This document shows, piece by piece, positions 43,273 to 56,690 of a stretch of DNA of 64,000 nt (within the stretch, counting starts at the first letter, position 1; the number at the start of each line of letters is the position of its first letter). A model generated the notes under the pieces. It ran no database searches. It was given only the letters and a program-made list of their open reading frames with translations, and had not been told where the DNA came from. Both the position numbers and the translations under genes were made by a program. Origin of the DNA: Cryptomeria japonica (lineage: Eukaryota; Streptophyta; Pinopsida; Cupressales; Cupressaceae); NCBI RefSeq assembly GCF_030272615.1, contig NC_081410.1, forward strand, positions 254,497,533 through 254,561,532, in the 5' to 3' direction.

Positions 43273-43941
43273 ATTAATGAATCTTGGCTAATGAAGGTCT
43301 CCAGAAGTTTGCACTTTTCTCTACGGTTTTTGTTCTATAACTCTCAGGCAGAGTGTGGAGACAATTAATGAATGTTGGTAAAAGATTCAATGTGAAGAAG
43401 TAGATGCTTATAATAATAACATCAATCAATGTTAGAGGATGAAAAACAGTGATAATAATTTGAATAGAAGAGATTTTTAACAAAACTACAATCTAGTAAG
43501 AAAGCAGCGACTACAGTCAACCACTCAGTGATCAGTGATTACAAGTCTTTATATTGCTGACTTCATATAGTGGCAATCCAATATGAATAGCGATTTAAAG
43601 GCATTGATATAAGTAAAAAAACAACAATGATGGATATGATACACAAAATAATCAAATTCAGATACATATCATGATAGAATAAGACAGATCAAATGAGACA
43701 AAAAGGAGTGACAAAAGAAAATCAACTAAAGACAAAAAACAAACAAGACAAAAGAAATAAAGGACGAAACAGAAATAAAACAAAACACAATAAGACAAAA
43801 AAATAATAAAGCTTTTTAGAAAAGTACGATTTGTTAGGAAGTTGACAAAGGTGTAACTTATTAAAGAAATGACTCTTCCCATGTGGTGCGATTATGAATA
43901 TATTTTGTTTGTTAAAGAAATAACTTTATTCAAAGGGTGTG
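43273..43941 (+). other. AT-rich LTR-like DNA, left part
   Basis: No gene is seen. It probably belongs with 46006-46980, with which it would be continuous before insertion of the solo LTR at 43942. Confidence 0.45.
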
Positions 43942-46005
43942 TGTAATGTCCCCTTCTAGCCAGTGATCACTCCTGGTGAAGAATAGCCTATCCAAGAGGC
44001 CCGTAGGCTATTTTTGGCAAAATTAGGGTTTCCATCTTTCCGGAGGATTTTGAGTGGGAAGCAGTTGGAGTTTGACAGAATGAATCAAATTTTCCTTCTG
44101 GGTTTTATGTATGCTTCGCAGTGGTATGACATGCAATCAATTCAGGGGAATTTGCAGAACTTACTATTTTTAGTAAGTTGGTGGCAGCTGTAAGGGTTTT
44201 GAGATTATTCTGAGTTCTCTGAGCTTCTTCTCACGGTTCAGAAAATAGGCTGTTTGTAGTTGTTTTCAGGACTTACTATTTTTAGTAAGTGCCATTTCAG
44301 GCAGTTCTATTTTTAGCAGGGCAGTTCAGAACTCCAGTTCAGTCCAGCTGTTCATTCAGCACTTCAATCCTCAATCCAATTGGTATTGATTAGTATTTGG
44401 CTTGTAGAATGATTTATTAAATATTAACACTCCATTCTAAAGTTAATATTTAACTATCATTTGGATGACTTTGGAAAGTTAATATTTAAATGTTATTTGG
44501 ACGACTTTGGAGATATAAAGCATGTTTTATTTAAATGATTTATTGCTCTCCTAAGTTGAGTGCCTTAATGAAATAATGTTTTAAGTCATCAATTGTGGAC
44601 CTTGCAAATGGGTGAACTTGTCTAGATGGTGTGAATTTCTCCTTGGGCGCCCATGTGGTGAAATGAAATGGAAATGCAACACCATTTTGAAATATAATTT
44701 GCTTTGGGCGAATTTGGGAGCAGTTGAATTTGAATTTGGTGGAGCAAATGTTATAAATAAGAGCCTTGGGCTCTCATTTTAGGTATCTGAATAAGTTACA
44801 TTGTTATGCTGCCGAAATGGTGAGCGAATTTGAGCTTTGGAGTTGAGGCTTCCTAGCTTGCACAATTTCGTACTTGCAATACAATACCTAGCTGATCACT
44901 GTGCCTGCAAGTGAATTTTGGTGCGTGGATTTTCAGTTTTCTGAGTTTGGTGTGTTTACTGTGTTGCTGGTTTTGGAGTGGCTGAAGCGGATTTCTGTTC
45001 ATAGCTCTCTGCCTAAGCGTCTGTTTCTTCTAGGTAGAGGCTCGTCGAAAGCGTCTTGGAGAGGCGATCATTCATCTGGAAGGGTGTGGGATTTGATGTT
45101 GGGTTGAATTTTTAATTGCAAATCGTACCTCCTAGTTGGTCCTACATTTCTTGGGCTGCCTCGGTTTGTGTGCCATCCTTGTGTGGAGATTTTGGTGTTG
45201 GTTTGATGTCCTTGCTTGTTCGCCTTGGTCTTATCTATGGTTTGCTTGTGTTCATGCGCATTTTGGAGCTGTTTCGGGAGGTGTGTGCATATCAGTGTTG
45301 CTGATCCAATTCTCGAGTTGCTGGTATTTTATATCAGACATGTTATTTTATGTTTTTGGCTTGAAATCAACTATAGTTTATTGTTGTGAGCTTGTAGTAC
45401 TTCATTGTAATCATCCTTGTATCATTGGTTAGTAGTACCAACCTCTATTATTGAACTTGAAGTGCTCATTGTAATCCCCACTGCATAAATGGAAGAGTCT
45501 GGCTTGGCCGCCTTAGTGTTTGTAATTTCAGTTGGTAACTTAGTCCTCCCATTGCATGAGTGGTCGAGTGATATTTTGTTTGTAATGGTCCTCCCGCTGC
45601 ATAAGCGGTCGAGTGATATTTTGTTTGTAATGGTCCCCCCGCTGCATAAGCGGTCGAGTTGAGTTTTGTTATGTGTATTCAGTCCTCCCACTGAAACATT
45701 GCGGTTGAGTGATTCGTGTTGAGTGTGCTCTTTTCTTGCCTTGGCTGGTTTACCACCAAGTATCTTGTTTACCCGTTGGATAAGCGGAAGGGGTTGGCTT
45801 GCTGCCCACTATTGTAATCAGTACTTCAGCAGTTTGCAACTAACGATCCCCTGCAACCATATGCTCTCACCCCCCCAGTTTGGGCTCTCGGTGATCAAAA
45901 GGTGTAGGGTTCCTTCCTATTGGTTTTCGATTTCTCATTCTAACCCTAATGGGTGTGTTTGTGTGTGTAATCTTGTTAAAAAAAAAAATTGTTGGGGATA
46001 TTACA
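43942..46005 (+). mobile_element. Solo LTR, target duplication GTGTG/GTGCG
   Basis: It begins TGTAATGTCC and ends GATATTACA with inverted termini TGTAAT/ATTACA. The flanks are GTGTG (43937-43941) and GTGCG (46006-46010), one base different. It is related in opposite orientation to 17726-20158. Two perfect palindromes CTTACTA-TTTT-TAGTAAG lie near 44160 and 44275. A ~45-bp tandem with CCGCT...AGCGG hairpins lies at 45540-45715. Frames of 60-110 codons inside look accidental. Confidence 0.82.
45540..45715 (+). repeat. ~45-bp tandem with CCGCTGCATAAGCGG hairpins
   Basis: Four units of TCCTCCCGCTGCATAAGCGG followed by TCGAGTGATATTTTG. The outer units are diverged. Counterparts occur in reverse at 17930-18300. 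Confidence 0.8.
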
Positions 46006-46979
46006 GTGCGATTTGTTATGAAGGCCAAACTTTATTAATAAAGGAAAATTAGAAGTTGTGAATAAGGAAGCGATTAAGGTGTATGATGTGTCATGTCCAT
46101 TTCATAAGGGATGGATTTCTTATATATGAAGATGGAAAAAGAAATAAGAATGGTGGTGGATTGTGTGTGGCACTGTGGAGAATTAGGAGATCATATATAT
46201 ATCAGAAAATCTGTATATGAAGATAATATAATAGATCATTCAAGTAGATACTCTGGAGCATTATAGTAAACTGAATGTATATAGAGAGAGAATATTTGAT
46301 AAAGCATTTGCAATGATATTCATGTGATTTTGGAGCAGACTTATGCAGAAATTGAAGAGGTACAAATGCAAATAAAGAATAGGTATTAAGAGGACCAACT
46401 GTAGATTATACAAGGAGATTGTAAGAGGTTGTAGAAGCAAATTTGAAGGAGATATGAGAGTAGCATTATTGCAGACTTTTGAAGAGACTTTTGTGGCAAA
46501 TTTATTGTCATAGCAGATTGGAGAAAAGAGTTACAGCAAAATTTGTGAAGAAAATTGTCCATCATCGTTGGAGAAGCAACATTGAGATGGAAGTTTGAAT
46601 GAGGGGTTGGTGCCTCTAGTGAGTTGGTGCTCACGAATTAGAATGAGGGGTCGATGCCTCTAGTGGGAAAGAATCTCACAAACAAAAGGAGGGGTTGGTT
46701 CTTCAAATGGGTTAATACCTACGAATTTGTAAAAGAGTTTCTTGTATATAAGGACACTATTTTGCCGTGGTTTTCTCCCATAAGGGTTTCCACGTATATA
46801 TCTTGTATTCTATTTGTGTTCACAATAGTTAGATCTTATGTGAAAGTTAGTATGCAATGAATATGCTTTGAGATTAATTTATATTCTTGTGAATTAAGTT
46901 GAAAAAGTAAAAGTTTATTATATTGATTCACACCCCTCGCCCCCCCTCTCAATATAAATGTTATAACGGTGTTCTCAAC

Positions 46980-46980
<1 letters not shown>
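46006..46980 (+). repeat. Copia-like LTR end
   Basis: It ends in CCCCCCCTCTCAATA...TTCTCAACA at 46980. The C-rich word near the end is the reverse complement of that near the start of 22604-24655, so both belong to one family in opposite orientation. No primer site follows, and a microsatellite adjoins. No coding frame is credible. Confidence 0.5.
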
Positions 46981-47021
<41 letters not shown>

Positions 47022-47068
47022 ACATGTATGTATATATACACATGTTTGTATATATATATATATATATT
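46980..47068 (+). repeat. Compound (AT)n-(GT)n-(AT)n microsatellite
   Basis: AT run, then about 15 GT units, then TATACACATGT and a further AT run. Confidence 0.95.
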
Positions 47069-47563
47069 AGAGTCATTTTTCAAATTTAACAATAATAATT
47101 TTTTGAATAAATGGTTCACCTATGATCCCTCTACCAAGGAGCTGTAATAGGCAAGGGAGGTTGAAAGGGTCCCATTGTTATTGTTTTCAACGATTATTAT
47201 GAGGAAAAGGCAATTGAAGAGTGTTGAATGTGACCAACATGCAAGCGGCCTCCTTCTAGGGCTCTCACTTGTGTGATCTCCGCCTCTTTCTCTATTAATT
47301 CTTCCACATTTCCATTGCTCAGAGTAAACAGAAATAGTAAATATTATAATATTTGCCCAATTTTTAGCCACACTTGCAGGTGGACTCATAACAAATCGGA
47401 ACCCATAGCGAACCCATAGATACAGTGGGCATTCTTGCCGAATTGTGTGGATCTTGTGTGTTTTCTATTAATATGGTTGTTAAATTTTAAATAAGTAAAA
47501 TCTTGTTTTCTACTAGTTCAAACCCCTTCTCAATATAAGTGAGTGCTTGTTTACAGTTATATC
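47069..47563 (+). other. No gene seen
   Basis: The longest frame (89 codons, minus strand) has no recognisable domain. Confidence 0.5.
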
Positions 47564-47895
47564 TGATAAATTAAATATAGGGTAATAATAATACAGATAA
47601 CAATGCATATGGAATACAAGAGTAAAATATATCTTTATTTGCACATGAAATTATTACAAAGAAGAAGACCAGAGATGGTCGGCCAAGTATTACAATTGAT
47701 CTAACTCTCTCCTTTCCCCTTCCTTGACAACACAACATATTTAAAGAATATGACAGTTGCCAAGAGGAACACAACCGTCAACCAATCGACACCTTAACTA
47801 CCCGAGAGTAACAACAAACTTAATTTGGACAATTAATACATTGTCGAATAACCAATATTATCAAACATAACAATAGGCATTTTATGCCAACTACA
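47564..47895 (-). repeat. Minus-strand 3' LTR related to the young element
   Basis: On the minus strand it starts TGTAGTTGGCATAAAATG at 47895, directly after a polypurine tract (47896-47916, CTTATGGGGGGGATGA). The left end at 47564 is tentative. The start resembles the LTR at 41552, and the tract resembles that of the young element. The internal part lies to the right but is interrupted by copy 2, and no coding sequence is seen in it. Confidence 0.6.
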
Positions 47896-48472
47896 TCATC
47901 CCCCCCATAAGAAAAAGTGTTCTTCCAAAAGACAAGTAAACATCAAGTAATATTCGGTAAGAATAATGACAAGAGTGTAGACAATGACTTGGACTGGAAA
48001 ACCCCAACTTGTTTGTGCTACAATGTCGGTGCCCACTCCTTACAAGCTAAAATTCTCACTTCTTGAGTTACACGGATTACTCAACTGATAAAACATGGTC
48101 TTTGGTACCTACACTAAATGGTAATAAAGGATGAAATAACTATTTCAGTGCACTACTATGTTTCTTTGAGTTTCATATTAAATGTTTGTCAAGTGATAGA
48201 AAAGGAGGGAACAGAATTCTAAGTTCAATCCAACTACTAGTTCAAAAAACTTTACTTCCAATCTCTAAATAGGAACCATACAACATGTGCTCCAAGATTC
48301 TAATGGTAATTGTTGGTGCAATATCTTATATTGCACCTCTTTTATTTAAGCTTACTTAGGCAAAAAAAAATTATCCATGATAGTTGATAAACACATGTGC
48401 TTCTTGATTGAAGGCAATAAGGTGCCACCACTACCTCTAGTTGTCAAGTAAGCAACTCTCTTATTTGAGTAT
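47896..48472 (-). other. Internal remnant of the preceding element
   Basis: Polypurine tract and ~550 bp of non-coding DNA, continued after copy 2 at 51325. Confidence 0.4.
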
Positions 48473-49269
48473 TGTTGACGTGGCTAAAATCGTATCGCTA
48501 CAACTTTATCCGGCCAACGCAGAATAGAATGCTCTCGTTGAGTATCCTATCCTCTCTTGTATAAGGAAGCCCTAATGTTGTTTTAGCTGATCAAAGGGGA
48601 CAGCCTCAAGGTTCCAAATGTCAGGTTATGACTATGGGATAGCTCAGCGATTGATGTGTTTTGCTGGGAGCACAAGGGGCCTTACGTTTGCAACAAGCTG
48701 GTCTGTATTCTAAGATGTTGCGGGAAGAATAAATGCAAAAGGATAGGGTTAAGAGACCTAAAATTAACAAGACTGGTATGCGGGTAGACGGATTCAACAT
48801 AACCAATCCCTGCTTGGCCAGAATAACTCACAAGCTCACAAGAACAGTGCAATCTTCAAGGGGACTTAGAAGATTTTCAAACTGCAGGTGCATGCCCAAA
48901 CACCCAATTCTGGCACAGCTCAGACAGACACCTACAATTGAACTAAACACAATTTTAATGGCTCGGACTAACCATACATAAGGATACACAATCAGCATAT
49001 CCCCAATGATATGAACCCGAATCTATCAAATACCTACACACCAAAAGGATCTATCTAATCTGCTGAAGAAAATCATGCAAACATAATAAAACCAAGATGA
49101 TAAACACCAAATCAATGTCCATTATATTGATTCTAGCTGCTATTACAACAATTTTTGCAGCATTTCTATGATACTACTAACTACTAAATTCCAACCTTTG
49201 AACAATCTAACCTATTCTAACTGTCTATAAAAACTCTAACAAGAATCTAACTCTTTACAAAAGAAAGGC

Positions 49270-49283
49270 CTCTGCCTTTTATA
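49270..49283 (-). promoter_or_regulatory. TATA box read on the minus strand, copy 2
   Basis: CTATAAAAGGCAG on the minus strand, about 800 bp from the TGTTGACG end. Confidence 0.5.
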
Positions 49284-51288
49284 GATTTTACAAATTTGAA
49301 TCGATGGCCAGGATTGATTGCATCCAAGGGCCCTGATCTACCTTCTAGAAGCCTAGCAGCTTTTACGCATGCCTACTCAATTCTCAGTCATCCCCCCAGC
49401 CACATTTCCAACTACCTACAACTGTTTGTTATCAATTCAGATCTATCAAGTTGTTGGACATAACTGACCTATGTCCCCTCATTTTGAATTCATTAGGTGG
49501 GGCCCATAGGCAGTCTTTTACAATACAACAATTCAGTTTTTTAAACTAATTTTTTGGAATTTCTTCCAACTATGTATCTTTCTAAGAATGCACATTTTGT
49601 AGCATTCGGTGTGTTCTTCGTCTTCGGTCTGGTTGGTGGACTTCAACTTTGTGGTCCGGTGGCGCGCTTCCCCGCGTTTTTCTGCTTTGACCTTGCACCC
49701 TGCAACACATTCCTCATTTCCGGCGTTGCTCACGATCGCGTCTCCAATTTGCGTTTCAGGTTGTCATCAATCTGCAAACAATGAATTCCATTTCTTATAA
49801 CCATTTTGAAAAATTAAATACATTAATTTAACAAATATTAAAATTTTAACTTTAAACACCCCTTGATGAAAATTCGCCTGCTTCATATCTTTTGCGAGAT
49901 ATTACTACAACAAAAGTCTTCCTCTGATGAACTTCGGGTGATTTGAAGGTTTCGGGAGATTTTGTTTAAAGTCAAAATGTTGCTTTTAATAAGCTTCGGG
50001 TATTTTGACATGTTTTGTGCGACTTTGCTCTCAATGCTTGTTCATTTTTTAGCTTCACTTGCTTAAACCTTTAAAATGCCCCTCTCATAAAATCGAGTAT
50101 TTTAAGTGAAATGGGCGACTTTACTACCAACACTATCGAATCCCCCTTTTAAACGCCCTCTTCCTTAAGTATAAAATTCGGCCATTTTTACTTAAATGAG
50201 CTAACTTTCTTTTAATTGTGTGACAAATTCGGGGTTATAGGCTAAAATGTGTGACTTTTCTTTTCATTGTGCCCTCTACTTAAAGATTTTCGGGAATTCA
50301 AATGAAAATGTGCGATTTAGGATGCCTTTGGTTTTTTGGCCTTTTTGGCTTTAAGGCATGATTTCCTTTGTTTCACTCCTTGGCAAAGTTTCAAATTTCG
50401 GGCCTTAGAAGCCATTTGCACGATTTTGATGTATTAAAACACCCTTTGTTTGAAATTCAAGCTGTTAAGACTCTTTTGCCCGAATTTGATATGTATTCCA
50501 AACTTCGGGCATTTACCCTTTTTTGTGCAATTTTTACCTTATTGCCTCTTCACTTTATAAAATTTGGGATTTGTTGACAAAAGGAGCGATTTTGGTGAGC
50601 TTAGGTTTTTCGTCCTCTTGAATTTAGGGCAGATTGGAGATTTTGCGCGATTATTAGTTGAAGCCCTTTTTTTTCTTTTTTTTTTCTATCTTTTCGGCTT
50701 AGATGGGCTATTTGTGAATTTGAACTTAGCTAAAGTTTCGGTTAGATGAGCCCTTTTTTTTTTTGCACGATTTAAACCTTCGGCCTAATGAGACGATATT
50801 GTGAGTTTCGGTGAATTTTGTATTTCGGCACTTTGACCAAACCGCGCGATTTTGGTAAGACTTGAGACTTTCACGGCCTAGAAAGGGATTTTGAAAGTTT
50901 TACGAATTTCAAGCAAATGAAAGGATTTGGCGAATTTCATTTTTACAGGGAAATGCGCGATTTTAGATTTAGAACATTTTCGGCCCTTTTGAAGGAGACA
51001 TGCGATTTTGTTTGGCCTGATTTCATTCCTTCTCTTTTCCTATCGCGTGACTTACAGTTTTGCAGGTGACCTCGCGTTCTTGCTTGCCCTTTCTGCTCAC
51101 CAAACTCGGACCCTTGGGAAAGAATGTGAGTTCGGGGTTTATCGGGTTTTTTTGGGTTAAATGAGCGAATTTCCGAGGCAAATGCTCGATCTTGTTCATT
51201 ATGTGCTCTCCAAAAAATGCTTCGAATTTGGATTTAGACGCTCTCTTTCTTTCATACTTTGGCTCGGGCAAACTAGTACAAGGGGGTT

Positions 51289-51301
51289 CCCTGAAACAGG
51301 G
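51289..51301 (+). other. Conserved terminal hairpin, copy 2
   Basis: CCCTG, loop AAA, CAGGG, in the same place as the stems of the other copies. Confidence 0.6.
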
Positions 51302-51356
51302 GCGTGTGTGCAACGAGCACAACAAGTATATGTCTCTTTTAGTTCAATAAACTCAC

Positions 51357-51418
51357 CTTCTCTTTAACACTTCTCACCATGACTTATCTTCTCTTTGACA
51401 CTTCTCACGATAACTTAT
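51357..51418 (+). repeat. 31-bp direct duplication
   Basis: CTTCTCTTTAACACTTCTCA and its following bases are repeated once with three changes. Confidence 0.8.
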
Positions 51419-52508
51419 GCATTCAAGTGGCTATATGTGTTTGTGTGTGCACACATTTTCTTTTGAAGAAGTAATGAAAAAACAACTTCTATTCATATGT
51501 AATTATCAATTCTTTCTTGTGTATAGAAAGTAACAATCTAAGATTTGGGGCCAAAGCTCCACACAAACTCAGTAGTCAAAAAATATATCTAATATGCAAA
51601 ATGGGTTTCTATTATCTAATGGGTTTTTATTTCAAGTTGATTTTTTTATTTTTCACAGATATGAACAAGTTTGACAATCAAGATTCATGATTCTTCTAAT
51701 ATAGCAAGCTTCATCAGATTCAACTAAGTCGAAGAATCAAAGTTGCAGACACGTCCAGCCTAATTTAGACTCAATTCCACTAGTTCATGTAGGTTCTCCA
51801 CACTATGACCTAGAGCAACCACGAAAGTTTGTTTATCTTTTAATTCTATGTTACTGGGTTCTTCTAAACCCCTGCCCATAACCATGTGGGTACAGTTCTA
51901 GCTCTAGTCCTTTACTAGTTCCCCACTAGTGAACCCAGGGTGCCCATGGGGGAGCCCAGGTGAACCTAAACCAAACCCAAGTGAATCTAGGACCCAAGGG
52001 ATGCCCAAAAAAACAGAAAAAATGTTTTTCTTTTAATATTTTTATAAACAAAAAAATGCCTACATACATAATTTCGCCCTGAAGTAATAAAATTGTGAAA
52101 ATGTCATACATCATGAAGGTTTGTCAAACTTGATTACGATGAGGGGATGATGAGGAATTGGGATCTAACTCATGAGTGTGTTGACTTAGACATTATTGTT
52201 GCACAACTTGCCACAAAATATCGTTAGACGAGGTGGCTTGTACTTTCAAGTGAAATTGAACCATATGTTAGACTTTTGATGCTTTTATTGAAGAGCAATA
52301 TGAAGATTATTAATTAGACATAAAGCCTACAACTTAGTCCAAAGATAAAATACACCTGCACTGATATGGATTTTCCCTCAGTTCTGTTCTTAAGAAGCCA
52401 TATATATACATATCCCTAACATTAATTGCATGACAATATTCAACTTCACTACATGTAAATTATTTCCAACTTCTCAAACAGAAAGAATATTAGGAAAGAG
52501 GCTAGCAC
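51419..52508 (+). other. No gene seen
   Basis: AT-rich DNA with a short GC-richer patch at 51920-52010 that repeats words like CAGGTGAACC and GAACCCAGG. Confidence 0.5.
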
Positions 52509-52616
52509 CTTCGCATATGCCACAGCCTGAGTTGTAGATTTCGGCAATTCTGCATTTTGTTCTACAGATTTGGAGGTCATTACTGAATATAATGATTGAA
52601 TGTCTGCATTAAGAAC
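52509..52616 (-). CDS. Candidate host exon, 36 codons
   Basis: On the minus strand an acceptor-like TTTTTCCTGTGCAG precedes a 108-base open segment that begins VLNADIQSLYSVM and ends AVAYAK. It is followed by GTGCTAGC as a possible donor. The segment is a whole number of codons and has balanced composition unlike the surrounding AT-rich DNA. I do not recognise the protein. A second splice-bounded piece at 53044-53081 (EQLKKQLIRSNK) lies upstream on the same strand, but its 38-base length does not join in frame, so a missing exon or chance is possible. Confidence 0.35.
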
Positions 52617-55555
52617 CTGCACAGGAAAAATACCATTGATAGTTGGCACCAGTGTACATATTTCTCATGGTTTGTGCATGTGTAAGTTCACTCTCAGAAA
52701 AGAGTAGTTGAGCTGATTAAAAAGAATCTAAAAAATGTCCTGGATTTTTTACCACAAAAATTAAGTAACACGTTTCCTGAGGAAAGCAGAAACTAGTTCA
52801 ACAAAAGTAAATGAAAATCTATAAACATTCAAGGAAAAGGTTAAACATGTTTATGGAAAGAAACAACAGTAACATTCAAAATGGTTAACTAATAAACCCT
52901 TTCTTGTAAATCAGCTAGCTGAAGATTCCTACCCATCAAACTGTATAATCATCTATCTTAAATTAGGCATGCCTTTTAACTATGAGAAGAAGATAAGGTT
53001 TCATAAATACATTAAATAACAATGAAAAACAGATTCTTGATACCTTTTGTTAGACCTAATCAATTGTTTCTTAAGCTGTTCCTGCAAAATTTATCAGCTA
53101 GCAATTCAAGCTTTTTCCTTTGAGGGAAAGATATCCTTAATGACTCCAATACAGCTAGATGCATAGCCAAAACCAACTTTTTATAAGCCTTTGTCCTACC
53201 ATTAGATCAAGGTGTCAAAAAAATAAAGAACCTGATCAATTGAGTAGTTTTCTTATAAAAAAATATTATAATCATAAAGGATATAGTTAAAAAAACCCTA
53301 GAAGCAGATCACAAGGACCAAAATTCTTAAAGTACAAATGTCCTTTTGAATGAGGGGAGAATGGAAACTTGGGGAGGATAACAGCCAGCTGAGAAGCCTA
53401 AGAAAAACAAGTTACAGATATATAAGTCACAACGAACTCATTGCACAAGGAGTTACATAGGAGTGCATATCCTAAAAAATTGAGGTATGTAAGAGCATAG
53501 TGACACTGATGTGAGGACCACTCCAGTGATCAGAAGAGGCTGTGTGCTGAGAAAAATGAAAATCATTTGTATTAAAAGTTCTTTTAGAGGCCATTTAATG
53601 CTGTTTATAACCATGGAAAGCTCTCTTCTCGCTTTTTCATTGCTCAAAAGACACTGAAAAGCCTCAGTTTCATTGAGAACACTCGACTAGCATCACATTG
53701 GGATCATTAGGCCCTCTTCTTGCTTGCATAAACAGCTGATGGTGACCATTTGATTGTCTCTGATTCCTTGATTGTTGCTGAGGAGCAGATTGAAGGAAAG
53801 AAGTCTCAATTCACTGGGAGCTTACTATAGTGGTGGCCTTGTTGTTTTGAGCATGGTTGTCAGTTCCCATATAATTTGGAGGGATTTCAGTGTGGCCTTT
53901 GTACAGTCAGCTAAAAGATTGACACTTCAGGAAATGCAGATAAGGGAAACAAAGATCTTGTCCTTGAAGGGGACAGGAGAAGGTTTAGATTGTAGGGATT
54001 CTACAAAATAAGCTTAGTAGCTGAAATTAAGTTTCACAGGCTAGACAGGGTATGTAATAAGATTGGAATTAGGGGAAAAGAAAGCTGAAGCAAAAGTGGT
54101 CTTACCCTTTTTAACTGACTATGGAAGGCTCTGCCTCATTGGCACTTAACTTAGCAGCAACCTTGCATTCAGTTTGATATGAACTATTTCACTTGTATTA
54201 TTTTTTAGTTTTCTTGGTTATAACTATCTCTACAGTATTTTAAGTCTGCAGGTTTGTGTGGAGTATTATGCATAGTATAAATTCCCATATCTGATAGGGG
54301 TCCCTAGAGGTATTACAAGTGAGTAAATGTCGCAGGGAATTTGATTTGTGAGGATAGGGACCCCAAATGGAGCCAATATGGGTTGGTCACAATCCATTCC
54401 CCCCCTATGATACTATGTGATCTCTTTTTTGTGTCTCTCTTGGAGGCTAACCATTTTACATAAGCAAGAAAAAGGTACTTGGAAATGTATGGAGGGATCC
54501 TCAAAGGGGGCCTCTGAGACCATCTTTCCAAACTATTTCTATGGTTCTTTGGTTATGTTGGTGTTCAAAGTTGTGCATTCCCAAACCCCTAAAGCTAAGC
54601 TATTCTTAAATGCCAAGGCTGTCGAACTCAGAACAAATATCTTACAACTTATTATCAGGCAAAAGACAACAATGAACCAATTGATAAGCATGGATAACTC
54701 TTTTTCTACTTTAGGCTCTGCTATGGCAAGGGGGGGGGCGGTGGGTATTCCCGACGGCCTTATCTCTATGAAAATGAAAGATAGGTGACTCAAGAATGAA
54801 CCTTCAAACAAACCATACCTACACATAAGAAACTACAGTATAACTGTCACTAAGCACCTATATGTTGATTTCTTAATGCAAGGATTCTACACCTCTATTA
54901 AGCAAATACATAACCAAAATAAGGAGCCCAAAAATATTTCCTTATTAACCCCTAATGATATTCACCTTTAAGCATACACTAAGTCATGGATGTAAAGAGA
55001 ACAACAGTGCACACTTCACTTGAGGTAATGCTTGTAGAAATTACTAAGATTATGCAATGCTGGTAGAATTATTAACACTGTGTTTGTTAAAAGGTTTATA
55101 CTTTGTTGTTTCAAATGTGATGGTATGATGAAAGGTTCAACATGTAGCAAATGAGTGCCTTTATCCAATAAGGGCTAAAGGTTCTATGTTTCAAAACCAA
55201 AAGATCACATGAATGTAATCCAATAGATGGCACCTTCATGAGGATACAAACAAGGACTATGCCTCATATTCACTCAAACAAGCTAGGTTCTATGCATGCA
55301 TACTAAAAAGCACATAGAATTACAATATATCTAGTTGAACATACTTTAGTAATCCATGAATATACACATAAACTTTATATATTGCTTTGATATGGTGACT
55401 TACAAAAGCCTTACAAAGAAGTTTACAATCTTCTAGCTGCCAAACTAGGTGGGATTGTCCATTCAAATGGTAAGGTTTCAGGGATTTGTGTGTCTGAATG
55501 GTCCATAGGTGTAAGAGGGGACCAAGAGGTCCACAAGAGGAATTCCTAGGCAGCG
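52617..55555 (+). other. No clear gene
   Basis: Only short frames are seen. The frames at 53772-54011 and 54417-54788 have no recognisable domain. Confidence 0.45.
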
Positions 55556-55568
55556 AAGTGGGGGATTG
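55556..55568 (+). other. Purine-rich tract before copy 3
   Basis: GCGAAGTGGGGGATTG directly precedes TGTTGACG and resembles a polypurine tract. The last five bases also serve as the near-match target duplication of copy 3. Confidence 0.4.
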
Positions 55569-56690
55569 TGTTGACGCGTCTAAAGTTGCATCGCTGCAAA
55601 CTCCATCTGGCCAATGCAGAATAGAATGTACTCGCTGAGTATCCTATCCTCTCTTGAGATAAGGAAATCCCTAATGCTGTTTTTTACGTTTGATCAAAGG
55701 AGACGACCTCAAGGTTTTGATTGTCAGGTCTTGACTGCGAGATTACTCAATCATTGATGTGATTTGCTGGGAGCACAAGGGGACTTACGGTGAGATGAAC
55801 AATTGTTGGTTGACTTCCCTAAAATTCTAACAGTCTCGTTATCAGTTGATTTCAGTTGGATCGATACTAGTTCAGCTGGACTGTGGGGTTTCTTGGTAAA
55901 AAAGGAAAAAAGAGGGATAGGATAAAGAGATATAGAAGATCTAACTATTTAACCAAGATAGCATTTTCAATGAAAACAGACAGACACCTCCAAATAACCA
56001 GATTAAACACTATCAGCTACTTAAGCACGACGTTTATAAGAATCTAGTGCGATCTTCAAGGGAAAATAAGATTTTCATGCTATTAAACATAGACTCAGAA
56101 TTTTTATATTCATTCACTAATTGTTTAATAACTGAACTAAGCATATGAGAAGGTTCAGATTAACCATGCAAAGGGAATGACAGTCAGTCAGTCCTTAATG
56201 GTATGAACAGCGAGGATTCTATCAGATGTTTATCTAGAAAATGCTATAAAAAAATGAAAGACATAACAAAATAATTAAATGGTGAAGAAGGAGACCATGC
56301 ACTCACAATGAAAAGAAAACAGCTTTAACTTTGCATTAATCCTGTGTAAATTTCGCCAGAGCTTCAACAACAATCCATGAACTTCTTACAAAATAAGGGA
56401 AAACCAGTCCCTTCAAATAGGCTTCCAAAAATAGATGAATGGCCAAGATCTTAAACTAAACAAGTGGCCCAGATTCATCTTTACAAAAGGTACCCATACC
56501 CATAAATGGAGGGTAAATATCAACAACCACCCAAAAGGGAGCAATAACTACCTAAAAAGGTAATTAAAAACTATCCATAATAATTCAAAAAGTGCACATG
56601 CACAAAGTTTAAAGTTTACAGTTGACTTGGCAGTCAAATATGGACTTTGGCCAAAAAGTGTTTTTTTTAAATTTAAAAGAAAAATGCATT

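Larger units (their letters stand above)
48473..51324 (+). mobile_element. TGTTGACG-family solo LTR, copy 2, target duplication AGTAT
   Basis: It starts TGTTGACG and ends CACAACA, with AGTAT on both sides (48468-48472 and 51325-51329). The first ~900 bp match copies 1, 3 and 4. The antisense gene is absent, replaced by a short GC-richer block (49600-49770). The right half is rich in CGATTTT and TTCGGGC words. The terminal hairpin at 51289-51301 has a shorter stem. No internal element sequence is present. Confidence 0.9.

Noticed and set aside
49554-49784. 76-codon frame in the GC-richer block of copy 2
   Set aside because: No similarity to the antisense gene or any known domain is visible, and it is crossed by equally long frames in other registers.
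53772-54788. Frames of 79-123 codons that might be a host gene
   Set aside because: No splice context, domain or similarity is recognised. The length is within chance for this composition.
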